Shown here in pieces: positions 53,696 to 63,337 of a DNA stretch of 64,000 bases. Origin of the DNA: Seleniivibrio woodruffii (lineage in GTDB: Bacteria; Chrysiogenota; Deferribacteres; Deferribacterales; Geovibrionaceae). Every line of letters begins with the position of its first letter. Position 1 is the first letter of the stretch. The DNA lies in assembly GCF_029267515.1 (NCBI RefSeq), contig NZ_JAJUIS010000005.1:124001-188000 (forward strand), written 5' to 3'. The notes below the pieces were generated by a model that was not told the origin of the DNA, did no database searches, and saw only the letters and a list, made by a program, of their open reading frames with translations. Made by a program: the position numbers and the translations under genes.

Positions 53696-55765
53696 ATGAG
53701 GCATTTCCGTATTATTTGTGCCATATCAATTTTGGCGCTGTTTTCAAGCGTTTGCTTTGCAGATGATTTAGAGCTTGAAACGATAACCGTTACGGCGGAA
53801 AAAAGAGCAGAAGACGCACAGAAGGTACCCGTTCCGATGAACGTAATGACCGAAACTTTTGTTCAGGATGCAGGACTGAGGAATATGTCGGACGTCGGAA
53901 GATATCTTCCGAACATCTCTCTCGACACCAACTGGGGTATAAACCAGACGTGGGTTGTTTCCAGAGGACTCACATCAAATGACTTTCTTGCCACAAGCCC
54001 GATGGTGCTTAATGTGGACGGACTGCCCAGCGACAGCAACTTCGGATATAACTTTACTTTCGAGGACGTTGAGCGGATTGAAGTTCTTCGAGGACCGCAG
54101 GGAACACTGTACGGCAAGAACGCCATGAGCGGCGCCATTAACGTCGTGACAAAAAAACCTGACAACAACCTCACCGGAAAAATAGGTTTCACCGCGGAGG
54201 AAAGAAACACCTACAAGGCTTCCTTCGCCGTGTCAGGTCCCATTCAGAAAGACAGATTTTACTTCGGACTGTCCGGCGGATATGCGAAAACCGATGGATA
54301 TCTTGACGACAAAACACCAGGTGCAAAAGAACATGTGGACGAAACTGAAAAATATCACTATGCGCTGAAACTGCGCGCCACACCTACACAGAAAACGGAC
54401 ATCAGCCTGAAATACGCACATAACAACGCAACAGGCGGCAACCCTCCCGTGGTCTTCTCCGACAGCCACACATACGATATCTACAGTGGTTTTGCCGATT
54501 CCGAATATGCAGATACAAAATCCGTCACAGACATTCTGCTGCTCAACATGGATTTTGCTCTGGACAGCATGAAAATACAGTCAATCACATCCTATAAGAA
54601 AGTTGACAGTGACGAAACGGTTCTAATGGGCTATCAGCAGGGCGCCTATACCATGGGAAGACAGGATTTTGAAATGCCCACCTTCACACAGGAACTGAGA
54701 TTCAGTTCGACCGACAAAAGCACAATCAAATGGCTGGGCGGTCTGTACTATGACAGAAACAAAATGGACGTGAACAACATGTCCAGTATATACGATTATA
54801 CGGCAACTGTTTATAGCTATGACTGGCGTCCGGAGACCGACTCCGACACTAAGGCGGTTTTTGCGGAAGCAACCCTGCCTCTGTTCTCCGATGTTCTGGC
54901 GCTGACGCTCGGCGGAAGGTATGAAACAACTCACAGAGAAATGGACTACAGGCTTGTGATGTCACAGGACGGCGCGGTTCTTTCCGACGACAGATATTCT
55001 GCGGAAAAAGACTGGTCTTCTGCTCTCGGCAAGGTTTCTCTGACCTATTCCCCGTCGCAGAAACTGAACTTTTATGCGCTGGTGTCCCAGGGCTATACCC
55101 CCGGCGGATTTAACTATACCACGGCGGCAAAAGAGTTTGCGGATTTCAACGAAACTAAATCCATGAACTATGAAGTCGGTGTTAAGTCAAAACTTTTCAA
55201 TAACAGAGTAATGCTCAACGCCAACGTTTTCCATACGGATTACGACGACCTGCAGGTGCTTGAGGCTGAATATATGTCAACTATATTCTCTGTGAAAAAC
55301 GCCGGAAAGGCACACGTTACAGGTGTCGAAGCCGACTTTGCCGCACGTCTTGCAAAAGGGCTGGACATTTTCGCAACGGCAGGGCTTATGGAAGCAAAAT
55401 ACGATGACTTTTATGTAAGCGGAGTCGATTACGACGATAAATATATGATAGGCGCCCCTAAATTCACTGGTACGGCGGGCGTTACATACAGACATTCGTC
55501 AGGTCTTGTCGGTATATTCGACATAAAACATACTGGAAAAACCTATTTCACCAAGAGCAATACGGATAAAATAGAGGATTCGTATGAGATACTTAATGTA
55601 AAAGCGGGCTATGAGTCTGCTAAGGGATACGAAGTTTACCTTTATGTCAGAAACCTGACCGACAAGGAATATTTCACATGGATGCGCGACGGCGGCGCAA
55701 ATATGTCATACAACTATATGGGCGAACCCAGAACGGTGGGAATGGAAGTAAACTACAGATTCTGA
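53696..55765 (+). CDS. TonB-dependent siderophore receptor (pesticin/yersiniabactin receptor-like), second
   Basis: 689 residues: signal peptide ending VCFA, TonB-box-like LETITVTAEKRAED, plug with VVSRGLTSNDFLATSPMVL and VERIEVLRGPQGTLYGKNAMSGAINVVTKK, barrel ending VNYRF. It is similar in build to the 51328 receptor, likely a diverged duplicate for another siderophore. GGAGG precedes the ATG. A strong terminator follows at 55786. Confidence 0.9.
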   Translation: MRHFRIICAISILALFSSVCFADDLELETITVTAEKRAEDAQKVPVPMNVMTETFVQDAGLRNMSDVGRYLPNISLDTNWGINQTWVVSRGLTSNDFLATSPMVLNVDGLPSDSNFGYNFTFEDVERIEVLRGPQGTLYGKNAMSGAINVVTKKPDNNLTGKIGFTAEERNTYKASFAVSGPIQKDRFYFGLSGGYAKTDGYLDDKTPGAKEHVDETEKYHYALKLRATPTQKTDISLKYAHNNATGGNPPVVFSDSHTYDIYSGFADSEYADTKSVTDILLLNMDFALDSMKIQSITSYKKVDSDETVLMGYQQGAYTMGRQDFEMPTFTQELRFSSTDKSTIKWLGGLYYDRNKMDVNNMSSIYDYTATVYSYDWRPETDSDTKAVFAEATLPLFSDVLALTLGGRYETTHREMDYRLVMSQDGAVLSDDRYSAEKDWSSALGKVSLTYSPSQKLNFYALVSQGYTPGGFNYTTAAKEFADFNETKSMNYEVGVKSKLFNNRVMLNANVFHTDYDDLQVLEAEYMSTIFSVKNAGKAHVTGVEADFAARLAKGLDIFATAGLMEAKYDDFYVSGVDYDDKYMIGAPKFTGTAGVTYRHSSGLVGIFDIKHTGKTYFTKSNTDKIEDSYEILNVKAGYESAKGYEVYLYVRNLTDKEYFTWMRDGGANMSYNYMGEPRTVGMEVNYRF

Positions 55766-55785
55766 AAGTAAACCTTTACGAACAG

Positions 55786-55817
55786 AGCCTGCGGCGCAAA
55801 CCGCAGGCTTTTTTTTC
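55786..55817 (+). terminator. Terminator of the second receptor gene
   Basis: AGCCTGCGG and CCGCAGGCT pair perfectly around 6 bases, followed by a run of eight T. Confidence 0.9.
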
Positions 55818-55825
55818 ATTGATGG

Positions 55826-57028
55826 TTAATTCTCCGCAGTCAGCTCATCGAGGTACACAACTTCGCGGCTTTTCCATGAATACAGCGTAAGAAGAACGAA
55901 CGCAGCCACAGCAGCGTAAAACGGCAATGAAGGGTCTATACCGTAAAAGAGCGTGCTGAGAAGTGGTCCGGCGATGATGCCTATACCCTGTGCTGCTGAT
56001 ACCGTTCCGGCAGCAGCGCCCTGCTCCGCCTTTGAAACTGCATTTGCGGCGAGTGCCTGAAACGCAGGAAATATCATCCCCAACCCCACAGTGGCAACAC
56101 AAAAACCTATTATCAGGCTCACTTTCGTCACAGCGAGCATAGACACTGCAAGAAAACCTATAGAGGATATGACGGCTCCGGCTTTCAGCCAGTTCTTAGG
56201 GGTCATCCCGCGCACTTTTGAAACGACAATCTGAACGGCTATAAAAGCGAAACCTATACAGGAAAGCGCAAAGCCCGTAACTTTCGCGCTTGAGGTCATA
56301 TCAAGCCCCAGTCTGTCTATAACATAGAACCCCAGACAGACCTGAGATGTAACGACGCTGTACATGGTGAGGAACGCCGCAGCCATGGGCAGACGCAGTC
56401 GTTTATCGGTAATTTTCAGCGGTTCTGCCTTTTCGATATGTTCCGGTCTGTCCCTTTTCAGAAGGAAATACACGACAAGAGCTGCCAGCGCTGGCATAAA
56501 AGCTGCGGCATAAAGCGGCACCGCAAGCCCGAAAACAGCCAGAGCCCCCCCCAGTGCGGGACCTATAATCATCCCGATGCCGTTGGACGCGCCGAGAACC
56601 GCCATCATGGAAGCCCTGTTCTCCGGTGAAGTGTTGTCGGCTATCAGTGCCGCCGAAACAGGAGGAATCGCCGAGTAAAAAGCGCCTATCAGACCGCGCG
56701 TGCCCACAAGCAGGAGCACAGAAACTATCACTGCGGGCGGATTCTTAACCGCAAAACTTATAAACAGGGAAAGGAGCAGATAAGAGACTGCGAAGCCTGA
56801 TATACCCAACAGGAGAACGGGTTTTCTGCCTTTGAAGTCGCTTTTTCTGCCCCAGAACCTTGCTGTGAGTATCCAAAGCACTCCCGCAAGGGCAACGGAA
56901 ACACCTGCGTGCCATTCCATGAGGTGAAGTTCGCGTACGATGGGTCCCACCACTGCGAGAAACGACATCATAGCTGCGACACAAAGTACGTTTATAAAAA
57001 TCAGCGGTTTAACAACATTCTTCTGCAT
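55826..57028 (-). CDS. MFS transporter (DHA1-like drug/siderophore exporter type)
   Basis: 400 residues, twelve membrane helices. The loop 2-3 motif is GRKSDFKGRKPVL and the motif-C-like stretch is GASNGIGMIIGPALGGALAVFG. DHA1 members are proton-driven exporters. Here it is the last gene of a siderophore import cluster, so it could export the iron-free siderophore after use; that is inference. GGAGG before the ATG. It begins 11 bases after the RhtX-like gene. Confidence 0.85.
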   Translation of the reverse strand: MQKNVVKPLIFINVLCVAAMMSFLAVVGPIVRELHLMEWHAGVSVALAGVLWILTARFWGRKSDFKGRKPVLLLGISGFAVSYLLLSLFISFAVKNPPAVIVSVLLLVGTRGLIGAFYSAIPPVSAALIADNTSPENRASMMAVLGASNGIGMIIGPALGGALAVFGLAVPLYAAAFMPALAALVVYFLLKRDRPEHIEKAEPLKITDKRLRLPMAAAFLTMYSVVTSQVCLGFYVIDRLGLDMTSSAKVTGFALSCIGFAFIAVQIVVSKVRGMTPKNWLKAGAVISSIGFLAVSMLAVTKVSLIIGFCVATVGLGMIFPAFQALAANAVSKAEQGAAAGTVSAAQGIGIIAGPLLSTLFYGIDPSLPFYAAVAAFVLLTLYSWKSREVVYLDELTAEN

Positions 57029-57039
57029 TTTGAACCTCC

Positions 57040-58281
57040 TTACGATTCAGCGGTTGAAAACTCAGGCACAGGAACACTCTTAACAGCTGGTCTGTAGAGC
57101 AACGCCGACGCAAAAGCTGCAATCAGCGATAATCCCGACAGTGAAACCAGAACCGTGCCGTAGCCATACCTGCCTGCACACGCAGTCGCGACAGAGCCGG
57201 AAAAGAAACTTATGAAAAGATATATGCTGTGCTGCATCGCAAAATCCGTGGCCGGTCTTTCGTTTGAAACATATTCCATCATGATCGTATAAAAAATCGC
57301 CGCTGCCGGTCCTGCGGCACCCATTATCATAAATACGCAAAATGCAGACAGAGCGGTATTTCCATGTAAAGTAACCGGTATGAAAAGAAGCAGAGCCACA
57401 AGCGCGTGCATAGCGGCAAACCCCACCAGAATAGTTTTTTTCCCGAATCTTTTCAGCAGGGAACCCGCCATGAAAGCCGACAATGCTCCGATTGCTGTCC
57501 CCATGAAATTCACAATAAAACCTATCACATCCAGCCTTATCCCGCTGTCCACAAGAACAGGAGTCATAAGAGCATGTACGGCTGTGTACCCCATAGGAAA
57601 AATTATCAGTATCACAAGCCAGTTCAACCTTTTCCCACTGCGCCAGAACTGTATAAAATATCTCCAGTAGCTGACTTCAGCAGTCTTGTGAGGGGGAAAA
57701 TACGGTTCCTTGAAGAACAATATCTGCACAAACGACAAAAGCATCACTCCGGCAAGGATATACAGACAGCTTTGCCAGCCGACGCGTGAATATACTATAA
57801 GTCCTACACCGCTTCCAAGCATCCAGCCCAGCATTGTTCCGGCGGTCTTAACCGAATTTCCGATACTCCTTTCTTTTGTGCTTAAAAGTCTGTAGACCAT
57901 TGCATCGGCAACAACATCCTGTGTTGACGAAAAGAAACCCATCAGCATACCCATAACTATTATCATTTTCATATCATCAATAACGTTAAGCATGGCTGTG
58001 GCAATGAAAACAACCGCCATAGCGATCTGGAACATCATAAGCCAGCCCTTGTATTTCCATCTTCTGACAGGTGAAAACCTGTCTATGACCGGAGCCCAGA
58101 GAAATTTCAGCAGCCAGAACACGCCAAGCAGATATATGGCGCTTATAGATTGAAGAGTTGCGCCGTTTTTCCGCATTATCGCAACCAGAGCCTCAAGAAA
58201 GAAGCTGAACCCCATATACTGCGTCAAATAAAGCGAACCTATGAGCAGAAGGCTTTTTAATGTTACTCTTTCGTCAGACAT
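57040..58281 (-). CDS. RhtX/FptX/AmpG-like MFS siderophore importer
   Basis: 413 residues, twelve helices, N-terminal LLIGSLYLTQYMGFSF and FFSSTQDVVADAMVYRLL, as in AmpG and in the RhtX/FptX/YbtX siderophore permeases. Such proteins import pyochelin or rhizobactin complexes, or assist in yersiniabactin systems. Its ATG overlaps the ABC gene stop by 8 bases (ATGTCTGA), so they are coupled. Context favours siderophore over muropeptide uptake. Confidence 0.82.
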   Translation of the reverse strand: MSDERVTLKSLLLIGSLYLTQYMGFSFFLEALVAIMRKNGATLQSISAIYLLGVFWLLKFLWAPVIDRFSPVRRWKYKGWLMMFQIAMAVVFIATAMLNVIDDMKMIIVMGMLMGFFSSTQDVVADAMVYRLLSTKERSIGNSVKTAGTMLGWMLGSGVGLIVYSRVGWQSCLYILAGVMLLSFVQILFFKEPYFPPHKTAEVSYWRYFIQFWRSGKRLNWLVILIIFPMGYTAVHALMTPVLVDSGIRLDVIGFIVNFMGTAIGALSAFMAGSLLKRFGKKTILVGFAAMHALVALLLFIPVTLHGNTALSAFCVFMIMGAAGPAAAIFYTIMMEYVSNERPATDFAMQHSIYLFISFFSGSVATACAGRYGYGTVLVSLSGLSLIAAFASALLYRPAVKSVPVPEFSTAES

Positions 58282-60064
58282 TCATCCCCTCCCCCGAAGC
58301 CAGATTCCAGTTTTTAGCTCTCTGCTGTGCATTCCACATACCGGCGTATCTTCCGCCTTTTTCCATAAGCTGTGCGTGTGTGCCCTGCTCAACTATCCCT
58401 CCGCCGTCAACCACAAAAATGGTGTCGGCAGCCTTGATTGTAGAAAGCCTGTGGGCAATGACTATGACCGTTCTGTTGCGCACGAGAACGTCCACCGCCT
58501 TCTGAACAGCCTCTTCGCTCTCGGTGTCCAGAGCTGCGGTGGGTTCGTCAAGGATGACCACAGGGGCGTTCTTCAGAATAGCGCGGGCAATGCTTATCCG
58601 CTGGCGTTCTCCGCCGGAAAGACTGCCGCCTATGTCGCCCACACGGGTATAATACCCTTCCGGCAGCCTGTTAATGAACTCATGACAGTATGCAGCATCC
58701 GCTGCACGCCTGACCTCTTCGTCGGAGGCTTCGGGTCTGCCCATGCGGATGTTGTTTATGATGGTGTCGTCAAACAGGTATATATCCTGAAAAACTACCG
58801 ATATGTTTTTCATCAGGGCGGTCTGCTCCATATTGCGTATGTCTGCGCCGCCCAGCCTTACCGTACCCGTCTGCGGATCCGCATATCTCATCATCAGCTT
58901 GGTTATCGTGGTTTTACCCGAACCCGACGGACCTACAATGGCGACAAGCGAGCGGTAAGGTATTCTGAAGGAAACGTTATGAAGTGCGGTCTGTTCCTCT
59001 CCGTCGTATGTGAAGGTCACGCCGTCAAACTCTATATCGAAGCCGTGGGGGCTTTTTTGAGGCTGAGACACTTCCAGTTCCTTCGCACCCAGCACAGTGC
59101 GTATCCTTTCAAACGCCGACTGAACAGTATCGAAAACGGTGGTTACATTGATATAAAGAGCGATAGGTTCCGCGAAGCGCGCCAGAGCGATCAGAAGCCC
59201 CGCCAGAATATAGACGTGGAGACTTCCGTCGCGGACAAAGAACCCGCCGAGTATCAGCACAGCCAGCAGTCCAAGCTCCACCAGCGATGTTATAAGCATT
59301 GCAGGCACGGAACCTTTCATAAGTCCCTCTGACTGAACTCTTCTCAGTTTCTTCACCGACGTCTGAAGTCTCGCGGATTTCGCACCCGTCTGGTTAACGG
59401 CACGCAGCACGGTAAGCCCCTGCGTATATTCGATTATATCCGCTTCAACGTCGGAATGTGCCTGAACGGTCTCGTATTTTTCCTCGCGGTTTGCCCGTCT
59501 GCGCCATTTGTAAAGGGGGATACCGAGCGGCATTATGATTACCATGGCAAGCCCGAGCCGCCAGTCAACAACGAACGCGGCGATGATAACCAGTAACGGT
59601 ACCAGAATTATCTGTATCAGAAGGGAGCCAACAACGCCGATGTGCATGACAGATTCGTCAACGTTCGCTGAAAAAACGGCGTTCAGGTCGCCTGTGCGGT
59701 ATTTATACAGCTTTTCCAGCGACATGAAGCGCAGCTTCGCGCCGAGTTTGGTTCTGAGACTGTGCGTAACCTCGACAATAGTTCCCGAATAGTCAAAATT
59801 ATGAGCAAACCAGCGGCACACAACCTCCACACCCATACAGAGTGTCATGAGTCCCAACCAGAACCACGCCTTTGAGACATCCGCATTTTCTGAGAACAGG
59901 TTATACATCAGAGGCAGGAAACAGACGAAGGAAAGCCCCTGTGCAATGAACGCTATGATGAAAAGCCGGACACTTCTGCGGTATGCCGGAGCCTGTGCGC
60001 CGCATATCTCCTGTGCCTCTTTATATGTTTCGTAAACTGTGAGAAATCTGTCATTGGTCTGCAT
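58274..60064 (-). CDS. ABC transporter, membrane domain fused to ATPase, YbtQ/IrtB-like (second of pair)
   Basis: 596 residues: six membrane helices (about 25-300) then an ATPase domain with Walker A VGPSGSGKTT, signature LSGGERQR, Walker B VVILDEPTAAL, His in VIVIAHRL. Start ATG 60064 has GGAGG 5 bases upstream and overlaps the partner gene by 14 bases. Pairs of this kind have exporter fold yet import ferric siderophores (YbtPQ, IrtAB). Confidence 0.87.
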   Translation of the reverse strand: MQTNDRFLTVYETYKEAQEICGAQAPAYRRSVRLFIIAFIAQGLSFVCFLPLMYNLFSENADVSKAWFWLGLMTLCMGVEVVCRWFAHNFDYSGTIVEVTHSLRTKLGAKLRFMSLEKLYKYRTGDLNAVFSANVDESVMHIGVVGSLLIQIILVPLLVIIAAFVVDWRLGLAMVIIMPLGIPLYKWRRRANREEKYETVQAHSDVEADIIEYTQGLTVLRAVNQTGAKSARLQTSVKKLRRVQSEGLMKGSVPAMLITSLVELGLLAVLILGGFFVRDGSLHVYILAGLLIALARFAEPIALYINVTTVFDTVQSAFERIRTVLGAKELEVSQPQKSPHGFDIEFDGVTFTYDGEEQTALHNVSFRIPYRSLVAIVGPSGSGKTTITKLMMRYADPQTGTVRLGGADIRNMEQTALMKNISVVFQDIYLFDDTIINNIRMGRPEASDEEVRRAADAAYCHEFINRLPEGYYTRVGDIGGSLSGGERQRISIARAILKNAPVVILDEPTAALDTESEEAVQKAVDVLVRNRTVIVIAHRLSTIKAADTIFVVDGGGIVEQGTHAQLMEKGGRYAGMWNAQQRAKNWNLASGEGMNV

Positions 60065-61844
60065 TGTTCCCTCCGTTTCTGTGCAGATCCCATGCCTGCG
60101 CATTTTCATAACTGTGCCAGAGGCGCGCATATACGCCGCCGAGCTTAACGAGGTCGTCGTGCCGCCCTTTTTCAACAGCCTCTCCGCCGTCGAAAACAAC
60201 TATCTGGTCTGCATCTTTTATGCTTGAAAGTCTGTGTGCAATGACTATGACCGTTTTGTTCTTCATAAGCATTGCCAGAGCCTTGATTATCTCCTCCTCG
60301 TTCTCAGGGTCGGCAAACGCCGTAGCCTCATCCAGAACGACTATGGGCGAATTGTGCAGAATCGCCCGCGCAATGGTGATGCGCTGTTTCTGTCCGCCGG
60401 AGAGACGCACGCCACGGTCTCCCGCCATGGTTTCGTAGCCCTGCGGGAGCGACATGATAAAATCGTGTATCTGCGCGGACTTAGCCGCATTTATGATATC
60501 CTCGTCCGTTGCGCTGACGTTCGCCATCCTTATGTTCTCTTTAAGCGTGTCGTTGAAAAGGAACGTGTCCTGAAATACGAACGAAACGGTTTTCATAAGC
60601 ACTTCGGTTGACATCTCTCTGATATCCGCGCCGCCGACCTTTATACTGCCCTTTTCAACGTCCCAGAATCTCGGTATCAGCTTCGCCACCGTACTTTTTC
60701 CGGCACCTGAGGGTCCCACAAGTGCAGTAACCGTACCCGCCGGAACTTTGAAGCTCACATCTTTAAGGGCGTAAGACTCTCTGTTCTCATAGCGGAACGA
60801 AACGTTTTCAAACTCCACAGACGCATCCAGAGGTATTTTGGGAGTTTCAGGTTCCCCAAGGGCGGGAATGTTCAGTATATCCTGAATACGCAGAGCACTT
60901 GCCTGAGATTTTTTGACAAAGTTAGATATCCACATCAGCGGCATCATGGCATCGGACATACCAGTGCTAAGAAGAATCGACGCTATGAAGCTGAACATAT
61001 CCAGCGAGCCTCTGCTCATAAACCATATACCGGCGGCTGAAACCGCAAGAATTGTCGGCAAGGGGCTTAAAATCATCATTCCCAGCTTTGCCGGAACCCC
61101 CGTAACCCCTATCCACCTTTTCAGCACTTTGCGGTAGTTTTCCAGCGCCTCGCTGAATCTGCGGAAAGAACTTGTTCCATCGTCGAATATCCGCACCACG
61201 GGCATAGCCTGAACGTATTCTATTACTGCGGCGTTAACGCTCTCCTGACTTTTGTCATACTGTTTTCGAAGTTCCACCGAATCCCGCATGACCATGAACA
61301 GAAGCGCGCCGCCTGCGACGAGAACCGACATGGAAACAAGAGCCAGCCGCCAGTCTATGATAAACATAACTATCATGGAAACAATCGGAGCCGTGGTGCT
61401 TCTGCCGATGAAGGGCGTAGTGTCCGCCACGAACGCATGGAGATTTTTAACGTCGTCCAGCATGACTTTTTTAAGAGCGCCGGAACCGCTGCTGATGATA
61501 TATCCCAGCGGAACCCGTGAAAGATGGGCGGAAATCTCAGTTCTGAGTATCTCCTCAAGCCGGAACGCACCAAGATGTGATGTGCGGAAACCTATGCTTC
61601 TGGACATATAAGCAGTCACGGTTGTGGCCACCAAAAGTATCACGCCTGTCTGAACGGACATGAGCTGTCCGCCGAACGGTTTTTCGCCTGCCAGAGCCGC
61701 CACGCAGAAGGCTATCAGCACCAATGAGATTATTGAGACTGCGGAAGCGAACCCGCCAAGGAAAACAGCGAAACGGATTTCGCCCATAACGGGGGTCATA
61801 ATAGCCCAAAGCCCCCGCTTAGGTTCGGTTTTTTCTGTGTTCAT
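60051..61844 (-). CDS. ABC transporter, membrane domain fused to ATPase, YbtP/IrtA-like (first of pair)
   Basis: 597 residues, same layout as its partner: membrane domain about 20-310, ATPase with GPSGAGKST, LSGGQKQR and DEATAFADPENE, the last wording typical of the IrtA/YbtP group. It has no extra N-terminal siderophore-interacting (reductase) domain as in mycobacterial IrtA. It is the first gene of the operon; a palindrome at 61856-61880 lies 12 bases before the start. It should act as a heterodimer with the 60064 product. Confidence 0.87.
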   Translation of the reverse strand: MNTEKTEPKRGLWAIMTPVMGEIRFAVFLGGFASAVSIISLVLIAFCVAALAGEKPFGGQLMSVQTGVILLVATTVTAYMSRSIGFRTSHLGAFRLEEILRTEISAHLSRVPLGYIISSGSGALKKVMLDDVKNLHAFVADTTPFIGRSTTAPIVSMIVMFIIDWRLALVSMSVLVAGGALLFMVMRDSVELRKQYDKSQESVNAAVIEYVQAMPVVRIFDDGTSSFRRFSEALENYRKVLKRWIGVTGVPAKLGMMILSPLPTILAVSAAGIWFMSRGSLDMFSFIASILLSTGMSDAMMPLMWISNFVKKSQASALRIQDILNIPALGEPETPKIPLDASVEFENVSFRYENRESYALKDVSFKVPAGTVTALVGPSGAGKSTVAKLIPRFWDVEKGSIKVGGADIREMSTEVLMKTVSFVFQDTFLFNDTLKENIRMANVSATDEDIINAAKSAQIHDFIMSLPQGYETMAGDRGVRLSGGQKQRITIARAILHNSPIVVLDEATAFADPENEEEIIKALAMLMKNKTVIVIAHRLSSIKDADQIVVFDGGEAVEKGRHDDLVKLGGVYARLWHSYENAQAWDLHRNGGNNADQ

Positions 61845-61855
61845 TATAGATATCC

Positions 61856-61880
61856 CTGTGATTAAAATAATTTTACACAG
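61856..61880. promoter_or_regulatory. Palindromic operator candidate before the ABC/MFS operon
   Basis: CTGTG (61856-61860) and CACAG (61876-61880) flank the perfect palindrome TAAAAT-A-ATTTTA. It covers the leader just before the start codon of the first ABC gene. It does not match Fur; an AraC or other regulator could bind. Confidence 0.45.
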
Positions 61881-61953
61881 AGATTATTAGACCTATGGGC
61901 ACCGCATTTCTACTCGGCGGCGGATAATAAATAGCCTGAAAGAGACTGTCTTT

Positions 61954-62835
61954 TCAGCCCCAGCGCTTTTTCGTCAGTTCCAGCCATGCACGCGCGGCAG
62001 GGGGCATATACGCGCCTCTGCGCCACATAAGCGACATCTCCCAGAAAATAGCGGGACTGTCCACAGGTATCAGCTTTGTTTTCGGGTGTTGGTGCTGCTC
62101 CGCAATCATCCGTGGCAGAAGAGCGATGCCTAGTTTCGCTGCCACAAGCCCTATGATGAACTCTATCTGGCTGGACTGCGCCGCCGCAACAGGCGTAAAC
62201 CCGCGACTCTTGCAGGCATCCATTATCATAGGGTTCAGGGCAAAACCCTGCGCATACAGTATGAAAGGATACTCTTTTAAATCGCTGAAACTTACCCTTT
62301 CCCTCTCTGAAAGGGGATGATCCTCCGCAATCAGCAGATCCATAGGCTCGCTGCGAACCTGCTGCCACTCCAGTTCATTACCGTCCACAGGCAGAAGCGA
62401 CGCCGCAAGGTCAAGCTCGCCCGCCAGAAGCATCTCTTCAAGCCGTTTACCGCCAAACTCCACCATTTGTATTTCTACGTTCGGATACTTCTGACGGAAC
62501 ACTGCGAATATGTCCGCAAAAAGCGTATTACTGCCCAAAAGCGGAAAGCCCATGCGCAGTGTGCCCCGCTCAAGCCCGCGCAGTTCTTCAAGTTCTGCAA
62601 AAATTTGCGTTCCCTGCTCCAGCATGGCGACACCCCGCCTGAAAACCAGCTCACCAGCCTGCGTAAGCCGCACGCCATGCCCTATCCTGTCCAGAAGAAG
62701 AACCCCAAGCTCATCCTCAAGCTGTTTTACAGCCTTGCTGACTGTTGACTGGGTTGCATAAACGGTCTTCGCCGCGTTCGAAAAACCGTCCTGACGCACA
62801 ACCTCCACAAAAGCCCGTATATTCCTTAGCTCCAT
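61954..62835 (-). CDS. LysR-family regulator, probably of cidA/lrgB
   Basis: 293 residues. N-terminal winged helix (MELRNIRAFVEVVRQDGFSN, ATQSTVSKAVKQLEDELGV), then the effector domain. It is divergent from cidA with 101 bases between, which hold a palindrome. In Bacillus and Staphylococcus CidR is a LysR regulator with the same arrangement, responding to acetate/pyruvate metabolism. That role is taken from context. Confidence 0.88.
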   Translation of the reverse strand: MELRNIRAFVEVVRQDGFSNAAKTVYATQSTVSKAVKQLEDELGVLLLDRIGHGVRLTQAGELVFRRGVAMLEQGTQIFAELEELRGLERGTLRMGFPLLGSNTLFADIFAVFRQKYPNVEIQMVEFGGKRLEEMLLAGELDLAASLLPVDGNELEWQQVRSEPMDLLIAEDHPLSERERVSFSDLKEYPFILYAQGFALNPMIMDACKSRGFTPVAAAQSSQIEFIIGLVAAKLGIALLPRMIAEQHQHPKTKLIPVDSPAIFWEMSLMWRRGAYMPPAARAWLELTKKRWG

Positions 62836-62856
62836 ATTTATTCCTTTTACGACTTA

Positions 62857-62872
62857 ATTATATTCTTATAAT
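62857..62872. promoter_or_regulatory. Palindrome in the LysR-cidA gap
   Basis: ATTATA-TTCT-TATAAT, a perfect 16-base palindrome, placed between the divergent genes as LysR sites usually are. Confidence 0.5.
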
Positions 62873-62876
62873 TCAT

Positions 62877-62905
62877 TTTACGAATAATACTTGCAAGCCT
62901 ATATT
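62877..62905 (+). promoter_or_regulatory. Likely promoter of cidA-lrgB
   Basis: TTTACG (62877-62882), 17 bases, TATATT (62900-62905). It stands 5 bases after the palindrome and 31 bases before the cidA start. Confidence 0.5.
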
Positions 62906-62936
62906 TCAAGGATAGAGAAAATCATGAGGTAAAAAC

Positions 62937-63335
62937 ATGCTGAGAACTGGTTCTGTGATATTCAGGAAGCACTGCCATACAAACGTTTTCACCCAGATAG
63001 GTCTTATAATGCTCTTCTGGCTGACAGGCGATGCGGCAGTGAAAGCTGTCGGTGTAAATATCCCCGGCAGTATAGCCGGATTGTTTCTGATAGTGGCGCT
63101 TCTGACTACGAAACAGATGAGCGTGCACAGCGTGAGGCTCGGCGCGCGCTGGTTTCTTGGCGAAATGCTCCTGTTCTTTGTGCCTGCTGTACTTGTTGTC
63201 CTCGACCATCCTGAGCTGTTCGGAATACTGGGGCTTAAAATCTTCGCGGTGATACTTCTGAGCACGGCGGTGGTTATGACGGCAACGGCTGTTTTTGTAG
63301 ACGTTTGCTACAGATATATAGGCAGGAGGCAGTAA
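62937..63335 (+). CDS. CidA/LrgA family membrane protein
   Basis: 132 residues, four membrane helices, with the family phrase NIPGSIAGLFLIVALL and GEMLLFFVPAVLVVLDHPELFG. CidA/LrgA proteins are holin-like and work with CidB/LrgB; current views link them to pyruvate or acetate movement and cell lysis control. ATGAGG lies before the start. Its stop is 2 bases before the lrgB start. Confidence 0.9.
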   Translation: MLRTGSVIFRKHCHTNVFTQIGLIMLFWLTGDAAVKAVGVNIPGSIAGLFLIVALLTTKQMSVHSVRLGARWFLGEMLLFFVPAVLVVLDHPELFGILGLKIFAVILLSTAVVMTATAVFVDVCYRYIGRRQ

Positions 63336-63337
63336 AA

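Noticed and set aside
57040-58281. AmpG muropeptide permease
   Set aside because: Family similarity is real, but coupling to a YbtPQ-like pair and nearby receptors favours the RhtX/FptX siderophore branch.
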